Shown here: positions 52,621 to 63,967 of the stretch, piece by piece
How positions within the stretch are numbered: position 1 is the first letter of the stretch
How the letters are laid out: every line of letters starts with the position of its first letter
Assembly (NCBI RefSeq): GCF_015687175.1
Contig: NZ_JADPQG010000001.1
Span: 1,116,001-1,180,000 of the forward strand
Origin: Reinekea sp. G2M2-21
Lineage (GTDB): Bacteria; Pseudomonadota; Gammaproteobacteria; Pseudomonadales; Natronospirillaceae
DNA length: 64,000 bases
Reading direction: 5' to 3'
Position numbers and translations under genes: made by a program
The notes under the pieces: model-generated
What the model saw: only the letters and a program-made list of their open reading frames with translations
Database searches by the model: none
What the model was told of the DNA's origin: nothing

Positions 52621-53376
52621 ATGTCTGGTTCTTTGGCCATAATTGGAGGTACCGGGTTAGCTGAACTACCTGGATTAACTATTTCCAAGGCTCATGATAT
52701 TCAAACGCCCTTTGGTTCCCCATCGGCCCCGGTGCTGGAAGGTGAACTGTACGGCTTGCGGGTTTTGTTTATTGCGCGGCACGGACATCCTCATAGAATC
52801 CCTCCTCACTTGGTTAATTATCGTGCAAATCTGTGGGCGTTGCAGAAGCTCTACGCCACCGATGTATTGGCCGTGAATGCAGTCGGTGGTATTTCAAAGA
52901 ATATGAAGCCTGGTACCTTGGTTGTGCCTAAACAGATCATCGATTATACCTTTGGTCGGGAAATTACGATTTTTGATGGCGAGTTCGCTCCTGTTTCGCA
53001 TATTGATTTTTCTTATCCTTACAGTGAAAAGTTACGTGAGTTGATCGAAAAGTCAGCTCAGAATGCAAATGAGAAGGTTATAAATGGCGGTGTTTACGGG
53101 GTGACTCAAGGGCCTCGATTGGAAACAGCCGCTGAGATTTTCCGGATGGAAAAAGACGGTTGTGACATCGTTGGGATGACCGGAATGCCAGAAGCCAGTT
53201 TGGCCCGCGAGCTAAAATTGAACTACGCCAGCTTGTCTTTGGTTGTGAATGCAGCGGCGGGCAAGGGCACAGGTGCAATTACAATTAAAGAGATAGATGA
53301 TCATTTGAATGTCGGCATTGCACGTGTGCGCAATATCATTGATGAACTGGTGAAAGAGTTTTATCTGAAGCAATGA
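52621..53376 (+). CDS. S-methyl-5'-thioinosine/thioadenosine phosphorylase
   Basis: 251 residues of the purine nucleoside phosphorylase family II. IIGGTGLAELPGL binds phosphate, RHGHPHRIPPHLVNYRAN is the conserved core, GGVYGVTQGPRLETAAEI and DIVGMTGMPEASLARELKL follow. The Pseudomonas protein at the same gene position uses methylthioinosine, made by deaminating methylthioadenosine, so that substrate is favoured. It salvages the by-product of polyamine and autoinducer synthesis. Convergent with the CsiV-like gene. Confidence 0.88.
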   Translation: MSGSLAIIGGTGLAELPGLTISKAHDIQTPFGSPSAPVLEGELYGLRVLFIARHGHPHRIPPHLVNYRANLWALQKLYATDVLAVNAVGGISKNMKPGTLVVPKQIIDYTFGREITIFDGEFAPVSHIDFSYPYSEKLRELIEKSAQNANEKVINGGVYGVTQGPRLETAAEIFRMEKDGCDIVGMTGMPEASLARELKLNYASLSLVVNAAAGKGTGAITIKEIDDHLNVGIARVRNIIDELVKEFYLKQ

Positions 53377-53422
53377 CCGTACTCTGCAGTTAAGAGTCAC
53401 ATGAACTGGATGTCTAATGAAC

Positions 53423-53445
53423 AATGCAGCCTAGGCTGCATTTTT
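53423..53445 (+). terminator. Terminator after the thioinosine phosphorylase gene
   Basis: AATGCAGCCTAGGCTGCATT is a perfect 20-base palindrome followed by TTT, about 45 bases after the stop codon. Confidence 0.85.
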
Positions 53446-53456
53446 GATGTCAGTCA

Positions 53457-54290
53457 TTATTTGATTTCTATTGGAGTGATCAAGACAAGCATCCCAAAAT
53501 CTGGGTTGTCCAGGTAGTGGATTTCCCGTGACCGCATTCGCCGACTTTCTTTCAGTTGGGCGCTCTGTACGGAAATGAAAAATTGATTGGATTTTCTTGA
53601 TATCTGGTTATTGGACAATGAGTCTGCATTAAGTAGTGATATTCCGCCAAAGTTGTCGAGTGTCTGTTCGCTGTTCAAGCTATCATTAACGTCACCGATG
53701 ACACTGAATGGGTCTGATGATTGTTCATAGGTGATCAGATGAAGATCTGTTGATAAATGAAGATAACGCTCAACATATAAACTGATATACCCTTGTAACT
53801 CAGACTGGCGACCAAATCGCTCGCCACCGTCAATCCGAATAGGAATAATATTGTCCCGCCCTGGTACCGGTTGGTTCCAGGCCTCATGAAACAGGATTTT
53901 ATAGCGAGAATTTGATTCCAATGTTTCGCGCTGTTCAATCATAAGGCGTTCAAATTCAGACAGGGCTTTAAATGCTTTCAGTCCTTGTGTCGACTCGGGT
54001 GCCGGCAGTTCAACGGCGGTGGCAGGTGTATTGGTTTCATGCTCAGATTGCTCGGATGTCTCTGAGTTGTCTGTTAAAATTTCCGATATACCTTCGAGTC
54101 GAATGAAATTTGACGGATGTTTTATATCTGGGAAAGAAGGCCATGACTCGGGGTTGTCCGTTTCCGTGATCGGGTTTTTAAATATCATAACTTCAACCTG
54201 GTACCAGCGTTCAGGCTCAGCACTGTCTTCCGCGAAGGCGGCGACGGAGAGTAAACTGGAGAGAAGAATTATGGTCGGTAACAGCTTCAT
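53457..54290 (-). CDS. CsiV-family exported protein
   Basis: 277 residues from the ATG at 54290, with a signal peptide (MKLLPTIILLSSLLSVAAFA). The mature part starts EDSAEPERWYQVEVMIFKNP, the usual opening of CsiV-type peptidoglycan-linked proteins found next to mfd. The C-terminal end (SREIHYLDNPDFGMLVLITPIE) is also typical. Two upstream in-frame ATGs (54302, 54311) exist; the one at 54311 overlaps the mfd stop, so coupling to mfd is likely whichever is used. Role in cell-envelope growth is known only from Vibrio cholerae. Confidence 0.82.
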   Translation of the reverse strand: MKLLPTIILLSSLLSVAAFAEDSAEPERWYQVEVMIFKNPITETDNPESWPSFPDIKHPSNFIRLEGISEILTDNSETSEQSEHETNTPATAVELPAPESTQGLKAFKALSEFERLMIEQRETLESNSRYKILFHEAWNQPVPGRDNIIPIRIDGGERFGRQSELQGYISLYVERYLHLSTDLHLITYEQSSDPFSVIGDVNDSLNSEQTLDNFGGISLLNADSLSNNQISRKSNQFFISVQSAQLKESRRMRSREIHYLDNPDFGMLVLITPIEIK

Positions 54291-54307
54291 TTCGAGTCTC
54301 ATTAATA

Positions 54308-57300
54308 TCATTCGGAAATTCTTTTTAATATCTGTTCTATAGTGGCAAAACGCTGATCAGCTGTCTCGGTTTCAATTGTAAATTTCAACTGAGTTCCTTT
54401 GATCAAGGCAAAACGATGAGGTTCGGCCTGCACCAAATGGACGATTCGAACCGGATCAACGATCGTTTTTCTGCCGAAGTCGATAGTGCCAAGTTTGTTG
54501 TTCATGTCGACCCGGTCGATACCAATAGCTTCGAGCGATATTCTCAGTAATGTTTGACGGCACAGGTTTTTAACGGGCTCCGGTAATAGGCCAAAGCGGT
54601 CAATCATTTCTACTTGAAGTTCTCGCATAGCTTCGCTGTCTTGCACGCTGGCAATACGCTTGTAAAGTGACAGGCGCGTGTTGATATCATTGATGTAGTC
54701 ATCTGGAATGATAGCGGGTATACGCAAGTTGACATCGGGTCCTTGTTTGTCTAAGTCTTCCAGTGATATTTGCTCGCCTTTTTTAAGCGATGCCACGGCT
54801 TTATTTAGCAGATCGAGATAAAGTGCAAAGCCGATGCCTTCAATGTGGCCGCTTTGTTCCTCGCCGAGAAGCTCACCAGCCCCGCGAATCTCGAGATCGT
54901 GCGTTGCCAGGGTAAAGCCGGCACCGAGGTGTTGAGATTCTGCAATGGCTTCAAGCCTTTTCTGAGCATCCTTTGTCAGCACATTCCAGCCTGGGGTCAG
55001 CAGGTATGCGTATGCTTGGTGGTGTGAGCGCCCGACACGACCCCGTAATTGATGCAACTGGGCTAGTCCGAACTTGTCGGCGCGCTCTATGATAATGGTG
55101 TTTGCACTGGGAACATCAATACCGGTTTCAATGATGGTGGTGCAAAGCAGAACATTGAAGCGTTTGTGATAGAAGTCACTCATGATGCGTTCAAGTTGTC
55201 GCTCTGGCATTTGGCCATGCGCAACAACCACTCGAGCCTCAGGTATTAATTCGCTCAGGTATTGTTGCGTTTTCTCGATGGTGCTGACTTCATTATGCAG
55301 AAAGTAAACCTGGCCACCACGAAGTATTTCGCGCAATACAGCTTCTTTTACCAAGGCGTCTTCTTTTTCCCGGACAAAGGTTTTAACCGATAAGCGCCGA
55401 GCCGGCGGAGTGGCGATGATGCTGAGATCACGAACCCCGGACATCGACATATTCATTGTGCGCGGAATAGGTGTCGCGGTAAGGGCCAGAATATCGACAT
55501 TGGCACGTAGCGACTTAATCGTTTCCTTTTGGCTGACTCCGAATCGGTGTTCCTCGTCAATAATCAGTAAGCCGAGATTCTTGAATTTCACTGACTTCTG
55601 GATCAGCTTGTGAGTACCGATGACGATATCAATTTTGCCGTCAGCCAGTTTTTCAATTACTGATTGAGTCTTTTTGGAGCTGTTGAACCGGCTTAGTACT
55701 TCAACATTAATTGGCCAGTCTGCAAAACGATCCTGAAAGTTTTCGTAATGTTGTTGTGCGAGTAGGGTGGTGGGGACCAATACAGCAACCTGTCTGCCAT
55801 TCATTGCCGCGATGAATGCTGCTCTCAGGGCTACTTCAGTTTTGCCGAAGCCCACGTCGCCACAAACCAAGCGATCCATGGGGCGTTTTTGTCGCATGTC
55901 TTTGATGACACTTTCAATAACCGATGCCTGATCGTCCGTCTCTTCGAATCCGAATCCCGCTGCGAACTGCTGATACTCCGTTTCGTCGAATTTAAACCCG
56001 TATCCTTTTTGCGCTTCCCGGCGAGCGTATATTTCCAACAGCTCAGCAGCAGTATCGCGGATTTTTTCGGCGGCCTTACGTTTGGTTTTCACCCAGCGAT
56101 CGTTGCCTAATTTGTGCATGGGTGCATAGTCAACGTCTGCACCGGAGTACCGGCTGATCAGGTGCAGGTTGGAGACCGGCACGTAGAGCTTGCTACCTTC
56201 GGCATATTGCAGCATTAGGAACTCTTGAATCTGTCCATCTACTTCCAGGGTCTCAAGGCCGTTGTATCTTCCGATGCCATGGTCAAGGTGCACGACCGGC
56301 GTTCCCGGATGTAGTTCAGTCAGGCTCTTGATGATCTGGTCATTATTGTCATTCTGTGCTTTTTGACGTCGACGTCGTTGGGCGACGTACTCGCCAAATA
56401 ATTGAGATTCGCAAATCAGGGTGACTTGATGTTCGACCAGTGTTAAACCATTTGATAATGGAGCCACGGTGAGACCTACCGTCACTGTGTCGTCGCTCAG
56501 AAAATCATGAATATTCGAGACATCACGCGGTGTCACTCGAATTCTGGACAGCAGATCTTTTAGTGCTTCGCGTCGACCCGCTGATTCCGCGCAGAACAGA
56601 ACGCGGTGGCCGGTTTCTTTCAGGTAGCATTCAAGTCGATTCAGCGGTTCCTGGGCCCGGTGGTCTATCGGATAGGCCGAAGGCTTCTCGATAGCCTGAG
56701 GGTAAATACCTGCTTTGGCCTCAAGTGAAAGGTTTGACAGGATGACCCTGGGAAACTGATTGGCCAGATGAAAGAGATGTTCCTTGGGCAGAAATAGCTC
56801 CTGGGGTGACAGGATCGGGTTTGAAATGTCGTGACGTCTATTTTCATAGCGACTTTCCACTTCCTGCCAATATCGGTCGAGTGTGGTATTGAAGCCCTCG
56901 AATGTCACAACCAATGTGGCATTTGGAAGGTAATCAAAGATGGTTGACGTTTCGTCGTAAAACAAAGGCAGGAAGTATTCAATCCCCGGGCTGGGAATGC
57001 CCTCGCTGACGTCTCTGTACACTGCATTTTTTGTGAAGTCACAGTCAAAGCGTTCACGGAAATTCTGGCGAAAACGATTAACACCCTCATCGTTTAGTGG
57101 AACTTCTCGACCAGGAAGCAATTCAATATGATCAACTTTTTCTGCGGTACGCTGTGAATCGGGGTCAAACCAACGGATAGAGTCGATTTCATCGTCAAAC
57201 AATTCAACCCTGACGGGAAGTTCAGAGCCCATGGGGAAGACATCCAGCAACGCTCCGCGGACGGTAAATTCACCGTGTTCAAATACAGTATCGGTGGCAC

Positions 57301-57757
57301 GATAACCCGCTTTTTCCAGTTGGATGCGTTGGGTATTTAAATTCAGCTTCTGACCGACACGCCAATCAAAAGAGCCACCTTGAATGGCAGACGATGGAGC
57401 CAGTCGGTGGCTGATGTTGGCCGCGGTGGCCAGAACGATGGCTTTTGGGCTGTTTTGCAGGCGTTTAAGCACCGCTAATCGTTCGGATATGATGTCTTCG
57501 TGAGGTGAGAAGTTATCCCAGGGGAGCGTTTCCCAATCTGGAAAAGTTAAAACTTCCCAATTTTCAAGGTGTCGGTAGGCTTCCAGATCGGCAGCAAGTT
57601 GTTCTAGTTCCAGCGGCGAATCTACTATGCAGAGCACCGTTTTGTCGGCGCTATTCATAATCTGGGACAGAGCTAAGGCTTTGCCGCTGCCGGATAGATT
57701 GCTGATGGTTTTTACGTCGCCGGCGGTGACGGGAATGTCGAACGTTAGATAACTCAT
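54308..57757 (-). CDS. mfd: Transcription-repair coupling factor Mfd
   Basis: 1149 residues, the normal size. Order of parts: UvrB-like N-terminal region with WEVLTFPDWETLPWDNFSPH; RNA-polymerase-binding region around residues 480-560 (PVVHLDHGIGRYNGLE); helicase domains with GDVGFGKTEVALRAAF near residue 630, DEEHRFGV, LTATPIPRTMNMS; and a C-terminal TRCF domain. It releases RNA polymerase stalled at DNA damage and recruits UvrA. It is followed by the CsiV-like gene with a four-base overlap and diverges from nqr. Confidence 0.96.
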   Translation of the reverse strand: MSYLTFDIPVTAGDVKTISNLSGSGKALALSQIMNSADKTVLCIVDSPLELEQLAADLEAYRHLENWEVLTFPDWETLPWDNFSPHEDIISERLAVLKRLQNSPKAIVLATAANISHRLAPSSAIQGGSFDWRVGQKLNLNTQRIQLEKAGYRATDTVFEHGEFTVRGALLDVFPMGSELPVRVELFDDEIDSIRWFDPDSQRTAEKVDHIELLPGREVPLNDEGVNRFRQNFRERFDCDFTKNAVYRDVSEGIPSPGIEYFLPLFYDETSTIFDYLPNATLVVTFEGFNTTLDRYWQEVESRYENRRHDISNPILSPQELFLPKEHLFHLANQFPRVILSNLSLEAKAGIYPQAIEKPSAYPIDHRAQEPLNRLECYLKETGHRVLFCAESAGRREALKDLLSRIRVTPRDVSNIHDFLSDDTVTVGLTVAPLSNGLTLVEHQVTLICESQLFGEYVAQRRRRQKAQNDNNDQIIKSLTELHPGTPVVHLDHGIGRYNGLETLEVDGQIQEFLMLQYAEGSKLYVPVSNLHLISRYSGADVDYAPMHKLGNDRWVKTKRKAAEKIRDTAAELLEIYARREAQKGYGFKFDETEYQQFAAGFGFEETDDQASVIESVIKDMRQKRPMDRLVCGDVGFGKTEVALRAAFIAAMNGRQVAVLVPTTLLAQQHYENFQDRFADWPINVEVLSRFNSSKKTQSVIEKLADGKIDIVIGTHKLIQKSVKFKNLGLLIIDEEHRFGVSQKETIKSLRANVDILALTATPIPRTMNMSMSGVRDLSIIATPPARRLSVKTFVREKEDALVKEAVLREILRGGQVYFLHNEVSTIEKTQQYLSELIPEARVVVAHGQMPERQLERIMSDFYHKRFNVLLCTTIIETGIDVPSANTIIIERADKFGLAQLHQLRGRVGRSHHQAYAYLLTPGWNVLTKDAQKRLEAIAESQHLGAGFTLATHDLEIRGAGELLGEEQSGHIEGIGFALYLDLLNKAVASLKKGEQISLEDLDKQGPDVNLRIPAIIPDDYINDINTRLSLYKRIASVQDSEAMRELQVEMIDRFGLLPEPVKNLCRQTLLRISLEAIGIDRVDMNNKLGTIDFGRKTIVDPVRIVHLVQAEPHRFALIKGTQLKFTIETETADQRFATIEQILKRISE

Positions 57758-58122
57758 GCTTCAGGTCAATTCAGATGCCACTAATTGGGTGCGCATAATA
57801 GAGGAAGGTGCTGTAGAAATCATCGCTGAGAATCTTCTGGATGCGGAAAAGGGGTAAATTTGTTATCTGATCAGCAAAGACTACACTGAGTTTTCTTAAT
57901 TTTTTACCGGAAATGTCGGATTTGAAGAACGCAAGTCGCCATTCGTCGGTAGCTATCTAAACTGTTGATCTTTATACTATTGCACGATTTTTTGGGGGGT
58001 GTGCTTCTGTTGAATGTTTCTCATTCAACAGCAGAGTCGCCTGAAATAAATTTGACAACGATAAGAACATTGCCTGTAACGATGCAGCAATGATACTTCT
58101 AGAAGTCAACGGAACTATAAAT
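57758..58122. promoter_or_regulatory. Divergent mfd/nqr intergenic region with an inverted repeat
   Basis: 365 bases without a gene. It must hold the promoters of mfd and the nqr operon. CTGTTGAATG (58007-58016) and CATTCAACAG (58022-58031) form a perfect 10-base inverted repeat with a five-base loop, about 90 bases before nqrA, either an operator or a leader hairpin. I see no other gene or clear core promoter. Confidence 0.5.
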
Positions 58123-59460
58123 ATGATAACCATCAAAAAAGGACTGGATCTCCCTATTACCGGCGCTCCTCGCCAGGAAATAGCGGATGGTCGAACAGTC
58201 AACACGGTGGCTTTAATCGGTTATGACTATCACGGCATGAAACCAACCATGTTGGTTCGTGAGGGGGAGACGGTTAAGAAAGGCCAGCCAGTTTTTTCTG
58301 ATAAGAAAAATGAAGGCGTCATTTATACAGCACCAGCATCCGGTGTGGTTACGGCAATCAACCGCGGCAAACGTCGGGTTTTCCAATCGCTGGTAATCGA
58401 AAAGCAGGGTTCTGAATCCATCACATTTAAAAAACATACCATCGAAGAATTGGCCAACTTGTCTGGAGACGCTGTGGCCGCTCAAATGGTTGAATCGGGC
58501 ATGTGGACGGCGTTGCGTACTCGTCCTTATTCTAAAGTTCCCGTCATCGGAACCAAGTCTAGCTCAATTTTTGTACAGGCGATGGATACCAATCCTCTGG
58601 CAGCAGATCCGGTGTTGGTTATCAACGAGCAAGCGGAAGCGTTTAAAACTGGCTTGCAGTTGTTGACCAAACTCACAGAAGGCAAAGTCTGGTTGTGCAA
58701 AGCACCTGGCGCAAATGTTCCTGTGTCGGATGGTGTTAGTGTAGAGGAGTTTGCCGGTGTTCACCCAGCGGGTAACCCGGGGACCCACATCCACTATCTG
58801 GATCCCGTCTCGGCAAACAAGGTTGTCTGGACAATCGGTTACCAGGATGTCATTGCACTGGCGAATTTGTTTACTACTGGTGAGTTGGACACACAGCGTG
58901 TTGTATCTGTGGCGGGTCCTCAGGTGAAAGAGCCTCGTTTGGTTCGTACTGAAATGGGTGCTTCATTAGCCGAATTGACTCAGGATGAGTTAAAAGATGG
59001 CGATAACCGAATCATATCCGGTTCTGTCTTCGGTGGCAGAAACAGCAGTGAAACACTGGCTTTTCTGGGTCGATACCATACCCAGGTCAGTGTTATAGAA
59101 AATGATCATTCTCGGCCCATGCTTCATTGGCTGCGCCCCGGATTAGAGACTCATTCGGTTCTGAATCTTTACGCTGCTAAGCTGTTTAAAGGTAAATTGT
59201 TTAATTTTACCACTCAGCAAAATGGTTCTGAGCGAGCCATGATTCCTATCGGCCAATATGAAAAAGTAATGCCTCTCGACATTCTTGCAACACAGCTGTT
59301 GCGAGCTATTGTCGTGAAAGATATTGATTCAGCTGAACAATTGGGTGCTCTGGAGCTGGATGAAGAAGATCTGGCCCTGTGCACATACGTTTGCGCAGGT
59401 AAATATGAATATGGTCCGATTTTACGGGCAAACCTGACTCAGATAGAGGCGGAGGGATAA
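58123..59460 (+). CDS. nqrA: Na+-translocating NADH:quinone reductase subunit A
   Basis: 445 residues from the ATG at 58123; the upstream frame extension to 58090 is not used. It begins [16 protein letters not shown] and contains [18 protein letters not shown] and [20 protein letters not shown], signatures of NqrA. This cytoplasmic subunit carries the quinone-related site region of the pump. First gene of nqrABCDEF. Confidence 0.95.
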   Translation: MITIKKGLDLPITGAPRQEIADGRTVNTVALIGYDYHGMKPTMLVREGETVKKGQPVFSDKKNEGVIYTAPASGVVTAINRGKRRVFQSLVIEKQGSESITFKKHTIEELANLSGDAVAAQMVESGMWTALRTRPYSKVPVIGTKSSSIFVQAMDTNPLAADPVLVINEQAEAFKTGLQLLTKLTEGKVWLCKAPGANVPVSDGVSVEEFAGVHPAGNPGTHIHYLDPVSANKVVWTIGYQDVIALANLFTTGELDTQRVVSVAGPQVKEPRLVRTEMGASLAELTQDELKDGDNRIISGSVFGGRNSSETLAFLGRYHTQVSVIENDHSRPMLHWLRPGLETHSVLNLYAAKLFKGKLFNFTTQQNGSERAMIPIGQYEKVMPLDILATQLLRAIVVKDIDSAEQLGALELDEEDLALCTYVCAGKYEYGPILRANLTQIEAEG

Positions 59461-59462
59461 GC

Positions 59463-60665
59463 ATGGGTTTAAGAGCTTTTCTGGACAAGATCGCCCCGGA
59501 ATTTGAGAAGGGTGGTAAGTACGAAAAATGGTATGCCTTGTATGAAGCTGTCGATACGGCGCTCTATAAGGATCGGAAATTCACTCACACCACGTCGCAT
59601 GTGCGCGATGGTATGGACCTGAAACGAATCATGGGCATGGTTTGGGTGTTGACTTTTCCTGCTATGTTTTGGGGTATGTGGAACCTGGGGTATCAGGCAA
59701 ACACGGCCATTGCCAGCGGAGCTGGTGTCATGGCGGATACCTGGCATGAAGTGATAATCGCATTACTGGCTGGCAACAACCCAGCCAGTATTTGGGATAA
59801 CTTCGTCTACGGTGCAGTCTACTTCTTACCAATATATGCCGTGACTTTCGCAGTCGGTGGTTTCTGGGAAGTTTTGTTCGCAGCCATTCGGGGCCATGAA
59901 GTTAACGAAGGTTTCTTCGTTTCTTCTGTGCTGTTCGCTTTGATTTGCCCTCCGACGATTCCTTTGTGGGCCGTTGCTTTGGGTATTTCATTCGGTATTG
60001 TCGTGGGCAAGGAGGTGTTCGGTGGTACAGGTAAGAACTTCCTCAACCCCGCTCTAACGGGTCGAGCCTTCCTGTATTTTGCCTATCCGGCATCCATGTC
60101 AGGTGATGCGGTCTGGACTGCAGTTGACGGTTTTTCTGGAGCAACCGCACTAAGCAATGCATTTAGTACGGGTATCGTGGATGGAATGTTGGGTAGTTTG
60201 ACTTGGATGGATGCGTTTCTCGGCATTCAACAAGGTTCTGTCGGTGAAGTATCTGCGTTGCTAATTTTACTCAGTGGCCTTGTATTGATGATCATGGGCA
60301 TTGTCCAGTGGCGGATTGTATTAGGTGTGATGGTGGGCATGGTAGCGACGACGTTGCTGTTTAACGCTATTGGATCTGATACCAACCCAATGTTCAATTT
60401 GCCTTGGTATTGGCATTTGGTTATTGGTGGCTTCGCTTTCGGTATGGTCTTTATGGCAACGGATCCTATATCTGCTTCGATGACAGAGGCAGGTAAGATT
60501 TGGTTTGGTGTCCTGGTTGGGCTGATGACCGTATTGATCCGAGTAGTTAATCCTGCTTTCCCCGAAGGCATTATGTTAGCAATCTTGTTTGCTAATATTT
60601 TTGCTCCGACAATCGACTATTTCATTGTGCAACGCAATATTAAGCGGAGGTTGGCTCGTGGCTAA
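59463..60665 (+). CDS. nqrB: Na+-translocating NADH:quinone reductase subunit B
   Basis: 400 residues with about ten membrane helices. A covalent FMN site lies in [11 protein letters not shown] near residue 228, and the loop [21 protein letters not shown] is conserved. It forms the sodium-conducting channel with NqrD and NqrE. FMN is attached by an ApbE enzyme. It begins two bases after nqrA. Confidence 0.95.
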   Translation: MGLRAFLDKIAPEFEKGGKYEKWYALYEAVDTALYKDRKFTHTTSHVRDGMDLKRIMGMVWVLTFPAMFWGMWNLGYQANTAIASGAGVMADTWHEVIIALLAGNNPASIWDNFVYGAVYFLPIYAVTFAVGGFWEVLFAAIRGHEVNEGFFVSSVLFALICPPTIPLWAVALGISFGIVVGKEVFGGTGKNFLNPALTGRAFLYFAYPASMSGDAVWTAVDGFSGATALSNAFSTGIVDGMLGSLTWMDAFLGIQQGSVGEVSALLILLSGLVLMIMGIVQWRIVLGVMVGMVATTLLFNAIGSDTNPMFNLPWYWHLVIGGFAFGMVFMATDPISASMTEAGKIWFGVLVGLMTVLIRVVNPAFPEGIMLAILFANIFAPTIDYFIVQRNIKRRLARG

Positions 60666-61431
60666 AAATAAAGACTCCATTTCCTATGTATTCACAGTTG
60701 CCTTTGCGGTTTGTTTGGTTTGCGCAGTTATCGTGGCCACTGCGGCAGTGTCGCTGAGACCACTGCAGATCAAAAACAAAGAGGTTGATTTTAAGCAGAA
60801 TATTCTCGCGGCAGCAGGTCTGCTTGAAGAAGGTAAAACGGTCGAAGAAATGTTCGAGCAAGTGGAAACGCGCCTGGTCAACATCGAAACAGGGCAGTTT
60901 TCAAGTGAATTCGATATAGATACCTTTGACCCGGTTAAGGCCACAAAAGATCCTAAAATTACCGAGAAGTTGGACGCAAAGGTTGATATCGCTAGCATTA
61001 AACGTCGTGAAAAATACACGGAAGTGTATATCGTTCGTGATGCCGCTGGCGACATCGATACTTTGGTCTTACCCATTCGCGGTTACGGTTTGTGGTCTAC
61101 ATTGTGGGGGTTCATCGCCCTGGAAGAGGATTTCAACACCGTGGTCGGTTTAGGGTTTTATTCGCACGCTGAAACTCCCGGTTTGGGTGGTGAAGTGGAT
61201 AACCCCAAATGGAAGTCACAGTGGCCTGGGAAAAAGGTTGTAAATGATTCTGGCGAGTTGGCGTTAACCGTTACCAAGGGTGGACAAGCTGATACGACCA
61301 GTCCGTATGATGTGGACGGGCTGTCAGGCGCTACATTGACCACTAATGGTGTCAATAATCTGGTCCACTTTTGGCTGGGTGACAATGGTTTCAAACCGTT
61401 ACTTGATAACTTGAAAGCAGGAGGCGCATAA
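60658..61431 (+). CDS. nqrC: Na+-translocating NADH:quinone reductase subunit C
   Basis: 257 residues from the GTG at 60658 behind GGAGG, overlapping nqrB by eight bases; the long ATG-started frame from 60589 lies inside nqrB. One N-terminal membrane helix, then the periplasmic FMN-binding domain with GGEVDNPKW and the flavinylation motif [13 protein letters not shown] near residue 226. It receives electrons via covalently bound FMN. Confidence 0.94.
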   Translation: MAKNKDSISYVFTVAFAVCLVCAVIVATAAVSLRPLQIKNKEVDFKQNILAAAGLLEEGKTVEEMFEQVETRLVNIETGQFSSEFDIDTFDPVKATKDPKITEKLDAKVDIASIKRREKYTEVYIVRDAAGDIDTLVLPIRGYGLWSTLWGFIALEEDFNTVVGLGFYSHAETPGLGGEVDNPKWKSQWPGKKVVNDSGELALTVTKGGQADTTSPYDVDGLSGATLTTNGVNNLVHFWLGDNGFKPLLDNLKAGGA

Positions 61432-61432
61432 G

Positions 61433-62092
61433 ATGTCTGAAGCGCGTAAAGTTCTGTTACTGCCTATCATCAAGAACAACCCAATTGCTTTACAGATTTT
61501 GGGTATTTGTTCTGCGTTAGCAGTAACAACCAGCCTTAATGTTACGTTGGTTATGTGTGTCGCGTTAACAGCGGTGACCGCATTTTCAAACCTGTTTATT
61601 TCGTCGATTCGAAATTTTATTCCGAGCAGTATTCGAATTATTGTTCAGATGACGATTATCGCTTCATTGGTTATCGTGGTTGACCAAATCCTGAAAGCCT
61701 ATGCTTATGATGTGTCTAAGCAGCTTTCAGTGTTTGTCGGTTTGATCATCACTAACTGTATTGTTATGGGTCGTGCTGAAGCCTATGCCATGGCAAATCC
61801 ACCTGTTCCAAGTTTTCTGGACGGTATCGGCAATGGATTGGGCTATAGTTTGGTTCTGATATTTGTAGCGACTATTCGCGAGCTGTTCGGTGCTGGAAAG
61901 TTATTCGGCATTGAAATTCTGCCACTGGTAAATGATGGTGGTTGGTATGTGCCTAATGGCTTGCTGTTGTTGCCACCGAGTGCGTTTTTTATTATTGCTG
62001 GTTTTATCTGGCTGTTGAGAACCTCTCAGAAAGATCAAGTGGAAGGCGCAGAGTTTAAAATTGCTAAGAATGTCAACAAAGAGGCCCTGTAA
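61433..62092 (+). CDS. nqrD: Na+-translocating NADH:quinone reductase subunit D
   Basis: 219 residues with about six membrane helices. [35 protein letters not shown] and [21 protein letters not shown] are Rnf/NqrD signatures. With NqrE it carries a membrane iron centre; the conserved Cys is in ITNCIVMG. Follows nqrC directly. Confidence 0.94.
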   Translation: MSEARKVLLLPIIKNNPIALQILGICSALAVTTSLNVTLVMCVALTAVTAFSNLFISSIRNFIPSSIRIIVQMTIIASLVIVVDQILKAYAYDVSKQLSVFVGLIITNCIVMGRAEAYAMANPPVPSFLDGIGNGLGYSLVLIFVATIRELFGAGKLFGIEILPLVNDGGWYVPNGLLLLPPSAFFIIAGFIWLLRTSQKDQVEGAEFKIAKNVNKEAL

Positions 62093-62701
62093 ATGGAAGG
62101 TTTGATAAGCTTATTCATACGAGCCGTATTTGTTGAAAATATGGCGCTCGCTTTTTTCTTGGGCATGTGTACGTTTTTAGCGCTCTCCAAGAAAATGTCC
62201 GCTGCAATCGGTTTGGGTATTGCGGTTATCGTCGTTCAGGTCGTGACGGTACCGGTCAATAATTTGCTATACGTCTATGTGTTAAGGGAAGGGGCGTTGG
62301 CTTGGGCCGGCTTTCCGAATGCGGATCTTAGCTTTCTGGGCTATTTGAGCTATATCGGCGTTATCGCTGCTATTGTGCAAATTTTAGAAATGGTACTGGA
62401 TCGCTTTTTCCCTGCATTGTACAACGCTTTAGGTGTGTTCTTACCTTTGATTACAGTGAACTGTGCGATCTTAGGTGCCTCTTTATTCATGGTGGAGCGC
62501 GACTATAACTTCAGCGAAAGCGTTGTATATGGCATCGGTGCTGGTGTGGGTTGGGCAATTGCCATTTTGGCGTTGGCTGGTATTCGCGAGAAATTAAAGT
62601 ACAGCGACGTTCCGGCTGGGTTGCAGGGCTTAGGGATTACCTTTGTCACTGTGGGTCTCATGTCTTTAGGTTTCATGTCGTTCTCCGGCGTGTCTCTGTA
62701 A
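62093..62701 (+). CDS. nqrE: Na+-translocating NADH:quinone reductase subunit E
   Basis: 202 residues with six membrane helices, in inverted symmetry to Nqr[30 protein letters not shown] carries one conserved Cys, and [21 protein letters not shown] the second. Starts directly after the nqrD stop. Confidence 0.94.
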   Translation: MEGLISLFIRAVFVENMALAFFLGMCTFLALSKKMSAAIGLGIAVIVVQVVTVPVNNLLYVYVLREGALAWAGFPNADLSFLGYLSYIGVIAAIVQILEMVLDRFFPALYNALGVFLPLITVNCAILGASLFMVERDYNFSESVVYGIGAGVGWAIAILALAGIREKLKYSDVPAGLQGLGITFVTVGLMSLGFMSFSGVSL

Positions 62702-62721
62702 ACAGAAAGGATTAGCAAAAG

Positions 62722-63948
62722 ATGAGTACTGAAATTATCTTGGGCGTTGTGCTGTTTACGGTGATCGTTCTTGCACTGGTGGCTGTCATTTTGTCGGCAC
62801 GTGCGAAACTAGTCAGCAGCGGTGACGTAACCATTGAAATCAACGAAGAAGCAGACAAGTCCATTACAACACCGGCAGGTGGTAAATTGTTGCAAACACT
62901 GGCTGGTAATGGCGTATTCCTGTCATCAGCCTGTGGCGGCGGTGGTACCTGCGCTCAATGTAAGTGCCGTGTTCTCGAAGGTGGTGGTAGCCCGTTGCCG
63001 ACAGAAGAACCGCATTTCACTAAAGGTGAGTTGCGTGATGGATGGCGTTTATCCTGTCAGGTCGCTGTGAAGCAGGATATGAAAATTGAGGTGGAGCCGG
63101 AGATTTTCGGTGTTAAGAAGTGGACTTGTACCGTTGAGTCTAATCCTAACGTTGCAACGTTCATCAAAGAATTGACGCTGAAACTACCAGAAGGTGAAAA
63201 TGTCGATTTTCGCGCCGGCGGTTATGTGCAGCTGGAATGCCCACCACATGAAGTCGATTATAAAAATTTCGATATTGAAGAAGAGTATCGTGCGGATTGG
63301 GATAAGTTTAACGTTTGGCAGTATAAGTCAAAGGTTGCAGAGCCGACGATCCGAGCTTATTCGATGGCTAATTATCCTGAAGAAAAGGGCATAGTTAAGT
63401 TTAATATTCGAATCGCTTCACCACCGCCGGGGACTAATCATCCGCCAGGCATAATGTCATCCTATGTGTTTAACCTGAAACCAGGTGATACTATCGACGT
63501 TTATGGTCCTTTTGGTGAGTTTTTTGCCAAAGACACAGACGCCGAAATGGTGTTTATCGGTGGTGGCGCCGGTATGGCACCCATGCGTTCGCACATTTTC
63601 GATCAGCTCAAACGTTTGAACTCAAAGCGTAAGATCAGTTTCTGGTATGGTGCGCGTTCAATGCGTGAGGCTTTCTATCAAGATGAATATGATATGTTGG
63701 CCGCTGAGAATGAAAACTTTGAATGGCATTTAGCCTTGTCCGACCCAATGCCTGAAGACAATTGGAATGGATACACTGGCTTTATTCATAATGTGCTTTA
63801 TGAAAACTATCTTAAAGATCATGAAGCGCCAGAAGACTGTGAGTACTATATGTGTGGTCCTCCGATGATGAATGCCGCTGTTATCAAAATGTTGGAAGAT
63901 CTCGGTGTTGAACGGGAAAATATCCTGCTGGATGACTTTGGCGGATAA
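62722..63948 (+). CDS. nqrF: Na+-translocating NADH:quinone reductase subunit F
   Basis: 408 residues. One N-terminal membrane helix, a [2Fe-2S] domain with [12 protein letters not shown] and a later Cys (LSCQ), then a ferredoxin reductase module: [11 protein letters not shown] binds FAD and the [15 protein letters not shown] and [10 protein letters not shown] parts bind NADH. It is the NADH-oxidising entry of the pump. AGAAAGGA precedes the ATG. Confidence 0.95.
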   Translation: MSTEIILGVVLFTVIVLALVAVILSARAKLVSSGDVTIEINEEADKSITTPAGGKLLQTLAGNGVFLSSACGGGGTCAQCKCRVLEGGGSPLPTEEPHFTKGELRDGWRLSCQVAVKQDMKIEVEPEIFGVKKWTCTVESNPNVATFIKELTLKLPEGENVDFRAGGYVQLECPPHEVDYKNFDIEEEYRADWDKFNVWQYKSKVAEPTIRAYSMANYPEEKGIVKFNIRIASPPPGTNHPPGIMSSYVFNLKPGDTIDVYGPFGEFFAKDTDAEMVFIGGGAGMAPMRSHIFDQLKRLNSKRKISFWYGARSMREAFYQDEYDMLAAENENFEWHLALSDPMPEDNWNGYTGFIHNVLYENYLKDHEAPEDCEYYMCGPPMMNAAVIKMLEDLGVERENILLDDFGG

Positions 63949-63967
63949 TCGATAGCAGCGAGAAAAA

